Shown: positions 24,012-38,129, counted from the first letter of the stretch. The stretch: DNA of 64,000 nt from Callipepla californica brunnescens (GCA_023055505.1 JALIRH010000004.1:39623502-39687501); one strand, 5' to 3'. Notes: generated by a model not told the origin, from the sequence alone. Numbers and translations: made by a program.

Positions 24012-26728
24012 AGTATGTGTCATTGAAAGAGATTGCAAAGAGTTTTGTTTACAGAAGTATGTTTATTCCTTAAAACAGATGAAAATTTATATTCATGGTC
24101 TGAAAATAATCAGTTATCTTATGCCAAAAATGAGTAAGAGAGCAGAAATGTTTTTGTAGCAATGATGTGCAAGCTGCAAGGGAAAAATCTGGTTATAACA
24201 AATGTAGCCCATTTAGTATCTCTCTCCTATATCTCTTGCACTCCTGTATCTTGTAGCCCCAATGTGCTACAGCTTCTCATGCCTTACTGCTTCAGTAGCA
24301 GACTGGTCCTATCCACCTGTTTTTACAGTATACAGAGTGATGTTCCCATTTACTATATGGTGACTCTAAAACCAAATGGAGTGAATATTTGCAGGGTTGT
24401 CAGCTTGGTCTTTTGATGCAAAAGCAGTGTTTATGGCAGTTGTTTACTTATTAAGATTCACATTGAAGATTGAACATTCTCCGTAATGTATATTTTCTCT
24501 GCATCTGTGATTTAACATGCCAATTACTTTTGAAAGATTAATGAAAAGTACATTTTTGTTTAGCCTAATCTGTGACTCAGCATGGACTTCAGTTATGGTA
24601 GGAACTAATAACCAGCCTCCCTGCTTCCTTGGACTCAGACACTGCAGTTGTGTTTCTTACTTCTTCTGCAACCTACAGAGCAGCAGATGCAGATAAATCA
24701 TTCAGGATTCTCAAGTAACTTATTTAAAGCCTTACCTAAGGGATTTGAACCCATTATGTATTTGTTGCATGCCGTTTTGCATAAAGGTGTGATCATCTTT
24801 TCTTGGGAGACAGCCTTCTCTCAGGCAAAATTACTGCACCCTTTAGCTGTATAAGCAGTCTTCTATACTCTTTCTTACAGTCTAGGAAGACTCACGGGGC
24901 ATGGAAGAAGCAGGGACAGTGTAAAGATATTATTCTCCCTCCTTTTCTACCATATAGAAGCCAGGAAAGTGTAGCCAGTTCAGCATTAGCAACAGAATAT
25001 AATTAATCTGAAAGTCTTTCATCTCTCAGTCAAGAAGCTTCTCTTATTGTTTCCTGTCTTCCACTTCTTCAAAACTACCACTGAAATCCCCTATGACAGG
25101 GTTGTCTCTTCGAATAAGAATCATCCTGTATAGTCTGCTTTTAAATGAAATTGGATTAAGCATAGATTTTCCAAGGGATACTCTCACTGACAATCCCTCA
25201 TACTACAACTACTGATTCTGTCTGGTTTGCCATAAAAGTAATTACACGTAATCCTGGAAACTTGGTGTCTGGTGTCTGTGTGGCTAAAGCAATTTGTGGT
25301 GTTCAGTCAGACTCGTGTAGCACCTACCTGGTCTCCTGTTTCAGCTCACTGCTTTCTTCAGGATCACATCTAAAGTATATGGCTGATTGCATTGCAGTGG
25401 GAAGCTTGGTATCTAAGGTCTGGTGGCTCCATTATAGGGTACAGGAAGCTATAGTACAGTGCGGGTAGCTGTGAGCTTGGAGTGATCAAGTCTGGAGACA
25501 AGCTTTCCTTGAATTAGTGAGGAGCCTTGAGTAAAGCACACTCAAAGTAGTCATGATGATTTTTCTTGGTCAGCAGGGACAGAAAAAGGTCGTTTCACTT
25601 ACAGTGCAGAGGGTGACAGACATATAATCACTGCAACACTTAATTCTTGAAGTGCCGAACTGTAGTGCATCTAGCACTTAGCTCCTCTGCAAAAAATAGA
25701 AAAGTTCCTTCCAATTTCACACTTCTTCAGAGATGCTACATACAGCAAACCCATTCCCGTTCATATGTCTGAGTTTGATGTGCACTCCAAAGGCAAAATT
25801 GGTGCTGCATGCCAGTGTTAATTTCCAATCTTCTTAAAATTTTAAGGGTGCACATTAATAGTCTTCATAATGAAGAATAATTATTGTAATATTACAGCAA
25901 ATGCATCACTTATTCCAATAACTAATAAAGAGTTAGGGAATGTATCTATTATGCTGACTTTTAACCAGTTACAACCATTAAAGTAAAAATGTTGAATGGA
26001 TGACCTTTTTCAGCGGGTTTATTTCATCATGCCACTCACAAATTGATGATCCTTAATTGTTTTGTAAACACAATTTTAGGCTTTCTATATGACAGGAAAT
26101 GATTTCCAAGTACTTGAAAAGAGCTGCTGAGTTAGAACTTAGGAGGCTAAGTGTTCTTTGCCAGGGGAAGTTAGGCTAATGCTGGACTTCTTGAATGTTT
26201 GTGGTTGCAAATTTAGATGGGCTCAAGTCAGAACCCTGCCTCTGTCTTTGGTTAATTGCATTTTAGCACTGCTTCGCTGTCTTTCTGTTGAAATATAAAT
26301 AAATGTGAACTGAGTGTCCATCCAAGACATTTTTTCAAGATCTCTGTGAATTAGAACCCTGGTATTTTTTATCAGTCTTGCTCTCATTTTCTTCGATCCT
26401 TAAATCCAGGTAGGAAAACATCGTGCTTAGCTGTGAAGTTCATTCCTACACTATTATGCTAAAGTGCTACCCTTTTTAATACCTATTCGCATACAGCTTT
26501 GGAGATGTACTTGCTGCTGAAAGGTTGCCTTATTTGTTGAGTTTACACTTTCTATACTTTTATCTAAAGCCTCTTGATAATGGATAGCTTTCTGAAAATC
26601 CCATTCTTGAATGAAAACTCAAGAGTCTCGATGTTCATAAATTAAAGAGGAAGAATGTAGTATGTAGAGTTTTGAGGGAATCACATATGAAAATAGGTTC
26701 TAAAGTGTTTGCTTTTTTAAAAAAATTT

Positions 26729-26850
26729 CCCCCCCCCCAAAAAAAAAACAACAAAACCAACTGATTAACAAAAAACAAAACAACAAAAAAACACCACCAC
26801 TTTCAACCACTCACTCATCCTCCCCCAAAAAAACAAGAAACAAAAACAGA
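26729..26850. repeat. C10-A10 junction and A/C-rich low-complexity block
   Basis: C10 (26729-26738) runs straight into A10, and about 100 bp made almost wholly of A and C follows. The minus strand is T/G-only over most of this length. No repeat family is recognised. Confidence 0.75.
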
Positions 26851-27467
26851 AGGCAAATAAGCAGCCTCATAACTGTTTTTGCAATATTCTGATTTATTCT
26901 GAGTCTCTTCCATGAATTTGGAGTGGGTTGAGTTGTAGAGAATAAGAGTATGGAAAATACACACAGAAGCTACCTGCTGTTAGCATGTTGAGGAATTACT
27001 CCACATCAGTAGAACCACAGAGCATATCAGGATCCTCTTCCTGGCCTGAGGCATCTTAAAACATGTGGTGGGTAAATGTTGATCACTTTGGTTCACAATT
27101 AGGATGCACACGAAATCACACTCATAGCCAGATTCAACCCCAACTGACAAGTGGTAGGACATGAAGCCACTAAAACAGATTTCATTTGCAGTAGGGATGA
27201 ATAAGACATACTCAGAAGAGCAGTTACCGAAATTTGCTGATGCATTAAGTATCTGTTAGAAAATGGTAACTATTGTTTGTGATCACTGTATGTAATTGCA
27301 AACAGTAGGTAGAGTCTATTACCCCTGACCTTAAGTATACAACTTTAATCAGGAAAGGCAAGAACATCCCAACCAAGCCAAACCAAACTTGAAATTATTT
27401 TGTCTTCAAATTTTCTGTTAGCAATACAGGAAGGCATCTTCATTAATACCATACTCAGTGTCATGGG

Positions 27468-27498
27468 TTTTTTGTTTGTTTGTTTGTTTGTTTGTTTT
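27468..27498. repeat. GTTT microsatellite
   Basis: About seven consecutive TTTG units flanked by T-runs. It is a simple repeat of the same kind as the AAAC tracts elsewhere, on the opposite strand. Confidence 0.9.
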
Positions 27499-30400
27499 TC
27501 TGTTATTGTTTCTGTTACAAATTTGTATTGAGATCTGCAGGAAAATATATTACTTTAAAGTGCAGCCCTTTAAACTTTTTCAGAAATATGAAATAAAAGG
27601 TCAGCAACCTTTGGAAATATTGAATAGAAATTCTGGCCTTAGATTCATTCTGTAGAAGCCTGTAACAAAGCCTTGTGTTTCCCAAGAAAATATATATGAC
27701 TTAATTCTCAGATTCTTGAGTTTGCTGGCTCTGTGGAAAATGCCTACCAGTCTACATTCATGGGTCAGAAAACAGGACTTCAAACCATAAGGTATGCCTT
27801 GAAATGCAACAGCAAGCACAAAGTTACTCAAAGCCTCAGCGAAGTTAAAGAGTAAACATGATGACTCTGGCTTTCTTCTATAACATTTCTGTAGCTAATT
27901 TGAAGTTGTGCATTCCCAATGCAACCAAGGGCTACAAGATCTTAGCCAGCATATTTTAAATGAGGTTCTTACAATTGAGATAGTCCCAGTGTTACACTGA
28001 ACTGCAAAATGTTTGACTACATTTACATCATTAACTAGCAGAGAGCTCAGATGGCCAGCTTAATAAATACAGTCCAAAATTCTTGCTCCTTTTCTGATCA
28101 TTTTATCCCACTGGAGTAATTCCTTATTACTTTGGTTTTCTTAATATGAGTGAGGCCAGTACTAGATCAGTGTGTGTGTCCAAAGAACAGAGTGGTGTTC
28201 ATTTGGATGGGATTTGTTGATCTTTCTGGGTTGTGGTTTGGATTTTTGTTTGTTTGTATGTGTGGTTGTGTCTTTTCTTTTTTCTGGGTCATTTTTTTTT
28301 TCCAGCTTTGAGTGTATTTGATGTAAAGAAAAAGTTGGCTCTTTTGTTTGTCTCACTTTCTTTCTGAGAAGAGGAAAATCTTCTGGATCTCTACCATGCT
28401 GAACACGGAACTAGCATAATGTAGTCTGTATTTCTCACCGATTTCAATAATAACATCCCTCCACACACACACTTGTGTTAAAAACATGTTTTCATGTGTT
28501 CAGCACTGTATCTGACAACATGAAAGATGCTGAAGCTGAACAGCTCCTGATGCTGTATGAATAGCTGCTATTCCTTCTTCAGCTTCTGACCCTCTTGGTC
28601 CAAAATTTTAGGAGGAGACAGAGAGAAGGAAGATGGAGATATTCCCACTTTAATTTTTTTTAAGAATTTATGAAATGCTCTGAGACTGGCTGCAGCTTGC
28701 CAAAGGCATACTGGAGCTCAAAGTTTGCTCATTACTTCAGGGCAGTGTCTAAGCACCTGGAGGTTCAAAGGCGGAAAGCAGCTGAATGATTCTTCAATAT
28801 GGAGAGACCACAGCTATGCACAGTCCACTTCACTCTGTCTAAAGGAACGCATCCCTGGAGTAAAATAGTCCCAAAATCACACTCAAGTTTTATCTTGAAG
28901 TGAATTATTTGGTTCACTTCAAAAGAAAAATGTGGTGTAAATTAATAGAATGCTGCATAGTGATCAGGCAGATGCCTGGGAATGAACAGTCAAGTCATTT
29001 TCTTAGAGATAGTATATGCTGTTTATCAGTCTTTCCCTCCATCCCTCTCTGAGTCTCTTTCCAGCATTAAGAATGAAGTGATATGCAAAATACAAGGAGT
29101 TCCATCAGCTAATCATTTCCACATGGATATCTGGAGATTATTTATGCTACATGAAACATCAACTCAAAAGATGAATGTTTTGTTTGCCTGGAAATAGGGT
29201 GATATTTTAAATTATCTTTAGCTTTTGTTGTCCTAACAGCACAAAACAATTTACCCAGTAGATTGCCTGCATTACACACTTGTATCTTTTGCTTCTGCAT
29301 TCCAGTAGATGCAAAACAGCAAGTGTGGACTGTCTCTTCACTCTGAGCTCCATAAATCTCGAAGGAGACTTTATGAATGATTGATTCTAGTGTCCTGATG
29401 CATTAGGGAGAGTAAGACGTCAAATTCAGGATATCATTTCTACTTCAGCATGTCATTTTTACTATCTCTAGCTGTGTTTGCCAGCTACATTCCAAAATGC
29501 AGTTATTTTTTTATTACTTTGAATTACAAGAAAATCTGCCTCTGAAAGAAATTGCTGGGTTTTTTAGTCTCATACATTTTCCATTAAAGTGGGCAATATA
29601 AAATGGCCTCCTTTTCTACGTCTAAAATGATGCAGCACATAACGCATATTTTTTGTTAATGAAATAATCATCTTTAGCTACACATGAAAACAAGCACTCA
29701 AGATACAGTGGGGAAAGGAAAACTGAAAGAGGTGGGAGGCTGCTCCAGGATGTAGCACACTACTGGTCTTTCTGACAGAGGATAGTGAAGATGGTGTGTA
29801 CATTGCAAAGTCTGTGGCCATTCTGGGCAGGGCAGCCACCTGGTAAGCTCACTCTGCAATTGGATTTGACCTCAAGGTTTGGGTACTGCTCAGTGTTATT
29901 TGTGGAGAATGCAAGAAGGGGAAGAACATAACTGAAAAAGATAAAAGGGAGGAGAAAAATTTGAGAAACAAAATAAAAGGTAAAAGAAGAGGCAGTGGAG
30001 GTGCTGAGAGGTGTTGAATATTCTGTTGAACTGGGCAGAAATGGGTGCTCTGGACACCACAAGTCCGTTGGGCTCCAACTCTATTCCTGGCAGCAAAAGT
30101 CTGCTCCACATTGCCAATGTAAGGGAGGCTGGGATGATATTTATTTAATTGCATGGCCTCAGTAGGTACACATTTTTTGGATCAGGGAATTTATGCAGGG
30201 TGAGATCCCAGTTCTCTCTTAATGCAGGTGCTGATATCTGTTTCTATGGTTACAGTTGCAAAGCACAGCTCTCTGCTTTTAAGTTGTTTGTAAGCGTATT
30301 AAACTATCGTCTTGGGAACAGAAATTTCCTGCATTTGATACCTTCCCTGAGATAATACTTCTCCTTTAAGATGTGTTTTGAAATATAGCTTGGGAAAGTC

Positions 30401-31460
30401 GGGAAAAGTGTGATTTTCTTACCTGCTGAGTAGGTGTATGTGATATAAATGAGACATTATGCAGACAAACAGAAGCCTATGACAGGAAATTTACTTATTT
30501 GAATACTCGATGTACCTCCTTTCCTCAGGAGTATTTCTTAGTCAGAATTCTTTGGTCTCACTCTTATTCACTGTCAATCCTACTCGCCTCAAAGCAGAGT
30601 GCCATGGTGCATCTGCTCTGCTCCCTTCCATCCACATAATGGTATAGAGATATGCTAGGTGCACATATGTGTGAATAATTCCTTCTCAGATTTCAAAAGA
30701 GAAGGAATCATAAAGTGTAACTATTACCAGAACTGCAGACAGTGATAAAAGCAATCCACTGACTTAGTTATCTAGTGTTTTGAGAATTAAACTTTATCTC
30801 TCCAAGTAATTGGTGCCCTGTATATAAAATTAATAGTCCCTTCTGTCCTATAAAGTTTTCCAAATAAAACTGACTTTTAAAAGGATTCTGCTTCGTTTCA
30901 AAAACTTTCTCTGAATGTTGACTTGGTAGTCAGTCACTGGCATTGGGATTAGGCAGTGCATGCCAACAAGAAGAAAAGCTGAAACATTTTCTGTCTAAAG
31001 CAGATTTGAGTGGAAAATTCTAGCACACCAAGGCAGTGTGATTTTGAGAAAAATTTTCTGATGGACAAATATATCATGGTATGTCTCTCCAAGTTCCAAA
31101 AAGACTTTGTCTTTGTATTTCCACTGAATCACAGTACAGGATTTTCTGACATACTTTTGTTTATAGATGCCATGCTTTCATCAAAATAAAATCAACTTGT
31201 ATAATGAATTGATTTTACTTCTGAAATATAAGGCAAGTAATGATACGACTTTCTAAAAACATGAGGTCATACAAAATACATTTCTTTTGCTTCCTTTTCA
31301 AATCTAAAATGTTAGTAATTGTCATCACTAAGAAGTCATATCATCTTCTGGCAATCTCCTACCAAGGGCTGTATGGAATAACCACAGATTTTGTGATTAT
31401 AATACTTAAAGTTTGCAAACAAGCACATACACACACAACTGCTTCAATGTTTACTGAGTA

Positions 31461-32033
31461 GGACTAGGGAAGTAATCCTCCCCCTGTACTTGGCACTGGT
31501 GAAGCCTCACCTCAAGTACTGTGTTCAGTTTTGTGCATCTCAGTACAGAGAGGGCACTGAGGTGCTGCAGCAGGTGCAAAGGGCAAGGCTTGTGAAAGGC
31601 CTGGAGAATATGCCCTATGAGAAGCAACTGAAGGAACTGGGGCTGTTAAGTCTGGGAAAGAGGAGGCTGAGGGGAGATCTTATTGCCCTCTTCAAATACC
31701 TGAAAGGTGATTGCAGTGAGAGTGGGGTTGGTCTCTTCTCACCGGTGACAGGACAAGAGGAAATGGCCTCAAGTTGCACCAGGGAAGGTTTAGGTTGGAT
31801 ATCGGGAAAAACTTCTTCACAGAAAGGGTTGTTAAGTACTGGAATAGGCTCCTCATGGAGGTGGTCGAGTCACCATCCCTGAACATGTTTAAAATCTGCT
31901 TGGGTGTGGTGCTCAGGGACATGATTTAGCAGTGGGTTGTTCAAGTTACAGTAGTATGGTTTGGTTGCAGTTGGACTCGATGATCCTGAAACTCTTTTCC
32001 AACCTGAGAAATTCTATGATTTTGTGATTCTAT
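31461..32033 (+). mobile_element. CR1 retroposon, 573 bp, with the best-preserved coding remnant
   Basis: The copy starts inside the 3' part of ORF2 (CTGTACTTGGCACTGGTGAA) and runs through to a full CR1 3' end with TTGGACTCGATGATCCTGAA and an ATTCTATGATTTTGTGATTC tail at 32011-32030. It is continuous and only moderately diverged. It lies alone in otherwise unique DNA. Confidence 0.95.
31490..31882 (+). pseudogene. CR1 ORF2 C-terminal remnant, frameshifted
   Basis: The open frame of 130 codons contains [22 protein letters not shown] and [15 protein letters not shown], the conserved C-terminal part of CR1 ORF2 downstream of the RT domain. About 90 codons in (near 31750) the CR1-like reading moves to another frame, where [11 protein letters not shown] is found. 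The tail of the open frame is therefore out-of-frame translation. No start, endonuclease or RT domain is present. This is a fragment of a retrotransposon protein, not a host gene. Confidence 0.85.
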
Positions 32034-34639
32034 TTTGGAAGTTATTTTCATATTGACTTCTTTTACTTAAGTCTATATACATTATCTAGCATGAGAGAAA
32101 CATCATTTATGTATATCTGGAAGAACATTCAGTACTAGAAATTTGCCCTTGTTGTTAATGAATGTCACCTATATTAAAATTCTGTTTAAAAAAAAAAGTC
32201 AGAATTGTTTTGTAAATAAGCTGTAATGAAAACAAACTGAATGATTATAGTTTAGATTTCCTTCAGAGTGATTTCTTACATATAGGAAATAAATTAGAGT
32301 GTTTTCAGAAAAACAGCTGCTTCCATTTGAGTAGAATATATCATGATTTAATGAAGACAGCCATCTGGTCCTGAGTAAAATCCTAATTAAGTACCATAAG
32401 AATCAGAACAAAATCAGCTATAAAGGAATTAGTATATTATAAGTGTTGCCAGTAATATACAGGAGACACTATGTACAAGTTGCTTTAAAAACGGCTAGCT
32501 TTCATCATACTGTAATGCAACGAGCATTATAACGCTTCCATTTTTTGTAGCTGATACAACATCTCCCTGGTAGAATTTCAGATTTCATCCCAGGATGTAA
32601 AGCATTGGATTGAGTCATGCTATGCCCATGGTGTTTTAACAAATTATACTGCAATTCAAGCATCTAAGACTGAAAATTTAATTCTACAGGTAAGCTGGAC
32701 AAACAGAATGAGGTCAATTCAGGAAGAGCTTGCCTGAATGCTTCAGCAGTTTTGTGTCCAAGTCAGATTTGTGAATCTGACCCTTCATTAGGAAGGGAAA
32801 CCTCCTCATTTAGCTTTTATGGCATGTATGGGACCTGCTTATGCCGCCATGCTAAAGGATAGAGAAAGCTGACTGAAAGTCTCTTAAAACGAGCTGAGAT
32901 CAGTGTAATGTGTGGACTCCTATATCTCAGGAGACCAACTTTATACTTCACACAGCTGGCAAACTGATGCTTGAACTCCCAGAAAGCTTAGAGGAATAAT
33001 AATTGATCCTATTCATAAAGGGAAGTGTTTGTGGTACAGTGTGGAGACAGAGGCAGCAGTTGAGGGCTGAGCCTCTTGGTCTCAGGTTTCCTGTGCCACA
33101 GTCTTGCCAATGAGTTTGACATTCTGCATGAAGCTTACAGAAAAATTAAGGGAAAAGTGAAGGGATGGAAAAGAGCAGCAACACTTAGGTGCTCTGCTCC
33201 ACTGAGACATAAAAGATCCTCATGTGTTGTTTAATGAAAATAAAAAACTCTGTAAGCACCAGCACTGGTCATAAATACCACTTTATCTTCTTTCTGACAA
33301 ACTGATTTCTTCCACATGTGATTTACTTCTTTGCACTGCTTTCAAAAACTAGTAAAAGGTAATCTGCATAAACAGAAACTTCAATTTGCTTGGCATGATA
33401 TAAAATTTAATATGCAAGAGAGCTCTTAAGTGAAAGTAACAGTCCAGATCAAATAAAAATTGAGTCAGTTTTTATTCTTGGAAATTAAGGTAGTCTGTTT
33501 TTCAGATCTGCTCCTTGATTTTTCTTTTTTTTCTTTAAGAAGCTACAAAGTGGATATAGACTAAAACCACAAGACACACACTTTCTTTGCTTTTTTTTCC
33601 CACTGTCTGATGAGTGAAAGAAGGACTTTTCTTGGAGGTTCAGAGCTGCAGTACCTTTGTTTTATCTCGTGTCCATTCAGTCTCTGGATTGTTGCAGTTA
33701 TCTGCATGTGGGTGATCCCACAGTGGAACGCCTTGTATAGCACCCACGGGCTGCCCCATATGTGCCTGACACATATCAGCCATCAGCCAAGACTGGGCAC
33801 AATAAGGGATCAGGATGTGCATACACCTCATATCTTCTATTTTGTTATCAAAAGTACTTCATCTATGACTCAAACCAAAAGGACCTCAAATATTACATAG
33901 TTTGTTGCTCATTGCTTATCTACAAGAAATCTTGTTTTCTTTTGTAGGTTGCTTTTTTCCTCTGAGCAAGAAATCAGCTTCTTCTGCTTAGTCCTTGAAT
34001 AAAATGTTCCAGTACTCAACTGGGTTGCAAATACTGCAGGGTAATGTTTTTCAAACCAGACATGAAGCCGAAGCTGTTCTCCTTTTCCCTTATACACTTC
34101 AAATTAAACTTTGTAAAACATTGGTGAGTTTTCTCATTTCAGGCCTAGCCTATGCAACAGAACCCCTTTAAAATGAAATCCTCTGAAAAATGTACTCCAT
34201 AGATATCCCCTGAATTTTCTATTATTCTGTCTCTAGAGAGCTGCTGCAATAAATCAAATAAGTCCTCAATAACTCTCAGCTAAAATTGATTTGGTAGATA
34301 GAAACCCATCCTCTCCGGTTTGAGCACAGCAGTTTAGCTCTGAGAATTTTGGAAGGTATTCACACTACTTTCTGTAAGCATTCAGCTGCATCACAGCTCA
34401 GAAAGATCAGAGATGCCCACACCACATTTCCCATACATGTGCTGGAGGGAAGCAGTTATTTGTGGGACAGACGTTTATGAAGCTGGAGATAGAGATAGGA
34501 CCACCACACCCCATTGCTAGCAGAACCCATAGGCTCTGTCCTGAGCTCTGAGTAAGAATGAGACATTGCTTGTGGAATAGTTGTGTGATGTCTTCTCTCT
34601 TTTTATTATTAAATATCCATGCAAGCCCTGGTAATGGCC

Positions 34640-35440
34640 CTGTGGACATGGCCTCTTGCAGGGCTGAGATAAGCCCCGGGCACTGATGACCCTCCTCTTC
34701 CTAAGATGCCCACTGGATGAACAGTCCCTGCCTCAGTCAGGAGTGGTGGTGCTGCAGCTGGATCCCTGGGCAGTAGGTCACACTCCTGCCTCTTGCTCTG
34801 CTTTCCTGTGGTGCTACCCCATCTCCCTGCATGGTGGGATGGGCATCCAGATCCCCAGGAGCTGTGCAGGCTGTGCCAGGGAGCTCCTCCTCAGTGGGAC
34901 CTGTAGGGTTGCTTGATGGAACAGGGCATGAGGTAGCAGTGCCCTGCAGGGAGGCTATCTGATGGCTCTGTGCTTCATACTCTGATATTAGCATGATGAC
35001 ACAAGGCCAAGAGCCAACTGCCTACACTGAGATGTAGGTGGTGCTTATAAGACTTCTGCAGAAAGGGCTGGTCCATGAGGGATGCAACAGAGGCAGAAAA
35101 TGTGCCACAGGGAACCACACAGGCACACATTTTGAATAGCCGAGGGCCTTCTCATTACTTCAGCAAATGGACTGTGGCAAACCTTTGTGACAGGAGACAT
35201 TTCAAGCAGGTCAGGAAGTCTCCAGGCTGCTCTGGGTCAGGACCTGTCATGCCCTTGGGCTGCCATCCCACTCTCCCTCAGCAAGTCCATCTTCCACATG
35301 CTCCCTGCTCCCTCATTTATATCACATGCCCCCACTTTGCTTGAAAGGCCACTTTTTTCCCCAAAAGATTATACATCCCTTGATGCTACCATTTCTTTGC
35401 TAATATGCAGTTTTACAACACAGAGCTCCTGACCCAAAAA
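34640..35440. other. GC-richer block, function unknown
   Basis: Base composition rises visibly over its AT-rich surroundings, with runs such as GGGCTGAGATAAGCCCCGGG near 34662. Short open frames occupy both strands (34686-34916 plus, 34737-34994 minus, 35075-35344 and 35187-35432 plus) but none has a recognisable domain. High GC lowers stop frequency, which alone can explain them. It could be a regulatory segment, an unrecognised old insertion or chance composition. Confidence 0.35.
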
Positions 35441-37104
35441 GCCTCTATCTGAGCAGTGACAGAACCAAGCAGAGTCCTAAATGGATCACTGACAGTAACT
35501 GATGTGGCTGTTTCTCTGAACAGAAATACTCCTTGCTTTGGGCAGATTTATTGGAAGTTTACTTTACATTGGATGGAACTGTAACTTGGTCAAGTCTTGG
35601 ATCTCAGGGAAAATTAGCTGTCCAGACATGGGGGAGCATTGCTAACAAGTGTGAGAGGTTCTGGGAAATGTGGTTAGAGAAGATTGCTGCAGAAGTCAGT
35701 TACTTGTGAAAGCCGTGACAAGAATTTTAGACTTGATTCTTTAAAGTTCAATATACTTCTTTCTTTTTGCCTGTCATTCCCCTAATAGCATTCCTCTGAC
35801 AGTATGCTCTGTTTTCAGTGGGACTACTGGCAGGTATTGCTTCAGGCAAAATCCTAGCCTCGTAACTGAGGCTTCACATCAATGCTTTCTCACTTGAACT
35901 TGTTCCGATTAGTGATTATTCTAGCTCTTATCTATATGTGTTGCAATTATAGCACTCTGCTATAAACTGAATTTAAAAAAAATATAGGAGTTACAGAGTA
36001 TCTAGTAGTTATTTGCATTATGAATCTTTTGAAAGAGACATCTTTATAGATGTATGTCCTTTATTCAAAATGGCAAAAAAGTTTTGGTATGAAAGACCAT
36101 CTTAATTTAGCATCCCTTTTTGTGGCTCAAAATATGAGGAAATGTATGTTTATTAGGCAGCCTTACCAACTATCTTCTGAACTGTGATTGACAATTTGTG
36201 CTGAGATCAATAGAAATGTCTTGCAATTATGGTATCAGGTCTGGCTGCAGAACTGAGGACAGAAAGCAAGTGCCCACATGTCACTTGACGTTTTCTCAGA
36301 AGTATTGCTGCCCCACTAGCTCACCTATCAAGCATGGTGAATTGCATTTCTTATTGATTAATAGCTTTCTTGTACAGCTGAAAGCATTGCCAGCTATTCC
36401 CTGACATGATGTAAAATCAGTTGAATGCTTTGGCAGGTACATTGTGTTAAGAAATTGTAGTTTTAAAGTGCCGTTAAGCGGATGTTTTTAATGTAGATTT
36501 TTTCACCTCATTTCTCAAGTGGCAATATCTGTGCTTTAATATGTATGTATGCATCAAAGTAGATGCATCTTTACACCAATACTTTTCTCTATTGTAATGA
36601 TATGCTATTTTGAACAAAGTATTCATAAATTATTTTGAGAAGAGATGGCTGAGAGAATGATTTTATTTATCACTGTCACAAATCCTTAAAATCCATAGGG
36701 AAGGTGCTTCAGCCAATGCCACTGTAATTTTGAACACCTTTCTTGACCAGGCTTTGGAAATAACACTTTGTCCCTGAATACCCTGAGGGTTACATATCCC
36801 CTCATCAAAGTTGGTGTAGTCATTATTCACTCATATAGTGCCATACAGTTCAGGGCTGTAATGGTCTTACAGTGATCCATGTTATTAGATTTCAGTGGTC
36901 TGACAATGTACCAAATGCCACTTCCCTACATCAGGAAGGGCAAGCAAATAAACTGTCCTGTCAGCCTCAACACCAGCATGTACACTTGCTTCCAGGAACA
37001 TCTGAGCCGTGCAAATCATCAGGGCTCTTTCTGATTCATCTTTCTTTGAAATAAAAAGTGCTATATATGGAGAAACACTTTGTGTATTCATTCGTTCATC
37101 TGTG

Positions 37105-37395
37105 TATGACGCAAAGAACGCTGTGTGGTACCCAGCTCATGAGGGACACAAGTCCAACAATTCCCTTCTCTAGAGCATTTGAGGCATTTGCCACATGCCT
37201 GCTGGCTGAGGTCAGTGGCCAAGTTGGTTTTCTTTTGCAAGAGAGAAGTTCAGCTGCAAAGCTGGTTGGATGTGGGCAGTTGTTTGAAGCCCGCAATGGC
37301 GGGCTGTGTAGAAAAGGTGTATCAGGGTGCCCTCTTTTGGCCATCTTCACTATAGCATCCACACGGCTGACTAAAATCGCACGCGCGAATGAAGT
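37105..37395. other. Local CpG cluster with GC-rich hairpin
   Basis: About nine CpGs fall within 290 bp in otherwise CpG-poor DNA, including a CGCACGCGCG stretch at about 37377-37386. A perfect 7-bp stem AGCCCGC / GCGGGCT with a 4-base AATG loop lies at 37288-37305. A GGCCATCTTCAC motif near 37338, whose reverse complement resembles a YY1 site, is also present. A 113-codon plus-strand frame crosses the region without a recognised family. A regulatory role is inference only. Confidence 0.35.
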
Positions 37396-38129
37396 GTGAT
37401 TGCTTCTAAAATGGAAAGAGGGTTCAAAGCTTGTGATGCAGGGCTAGGAGCTGCAGATTCGGATCTAAACCCACAGTGCCATTCTAGCTTTGAGTAAAAC
37501 AACTGAGTTGCCTCCGTAGGTCCATCCTAACAGCAGGACTAATAAACCTCTCCAATTAAAATACTGATAACGTGCAGATGAAAGAGTCATTGTTCCTTAG
37601 CCTGATGTTGCTATGGTCTTTCCTGTTTGTCTTGTACCATTTATCACAGATGTGTTTTGTCATGTAATTTATATTTTGATGAAATGCTGTGACTTCAGTT
37701 ATTTCAGTAGTTTCAGTTGGGTGGAAACTCGGCCTGAAGCCTTGTTTATGCATGCTGATGCCAATACTTTGACAATGCAAACATCTGTAAACTTGTAAGG
37801 TTGTTCACTTATATCAGCAATATAATCATATCAGCAGTCTAACCTACCAGTTCTGAAATTAGAGTATGGAAATCTAATAGAAGAGTATATTCTGATGGCA
37901 AATAGTGTTTCTCTGTGTGTAAGGTAGATGGTCATTGAAGCAGTATTTAACTTATGAATAAAAGTTAAAAGAATATTTTGTCAACCTTTTATCGGTCAGA
38001 TAAGAATGCCTGTAATAGCTAGCAAAACCACGGTATAGAGAGGAGGAGACTTCCTCTACAGAAAGTCGATATCTCATGAACAAAAGCAAGCTTTCTACAA
38101 AATACTTAAAAGATACTATAGGACTTATT

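Larger units (their letters stand above)
24012..31460. other. Unique non-coding DNA
   Basis: About 7.4 kb with no recognisable gene, RNA or transposon. Low-complexity tracts include C10-A10 at 26729-26748 followed by CAAA-rich DNA to about 26850, and a GTTT microsatellite at 27468-27498. Open frames of 60 to 101 codons on both strands, including three overlapping minus-strand frames near 29760-30154, show no domains. Confidence 0.55.

Noticed and set aside
29760..30154. Three overlapping minus-strand open frames of 73-101 codons
   Set aside because: They are different frames of the same T/C-rich stretch with no known domain, most simply explained by composition.
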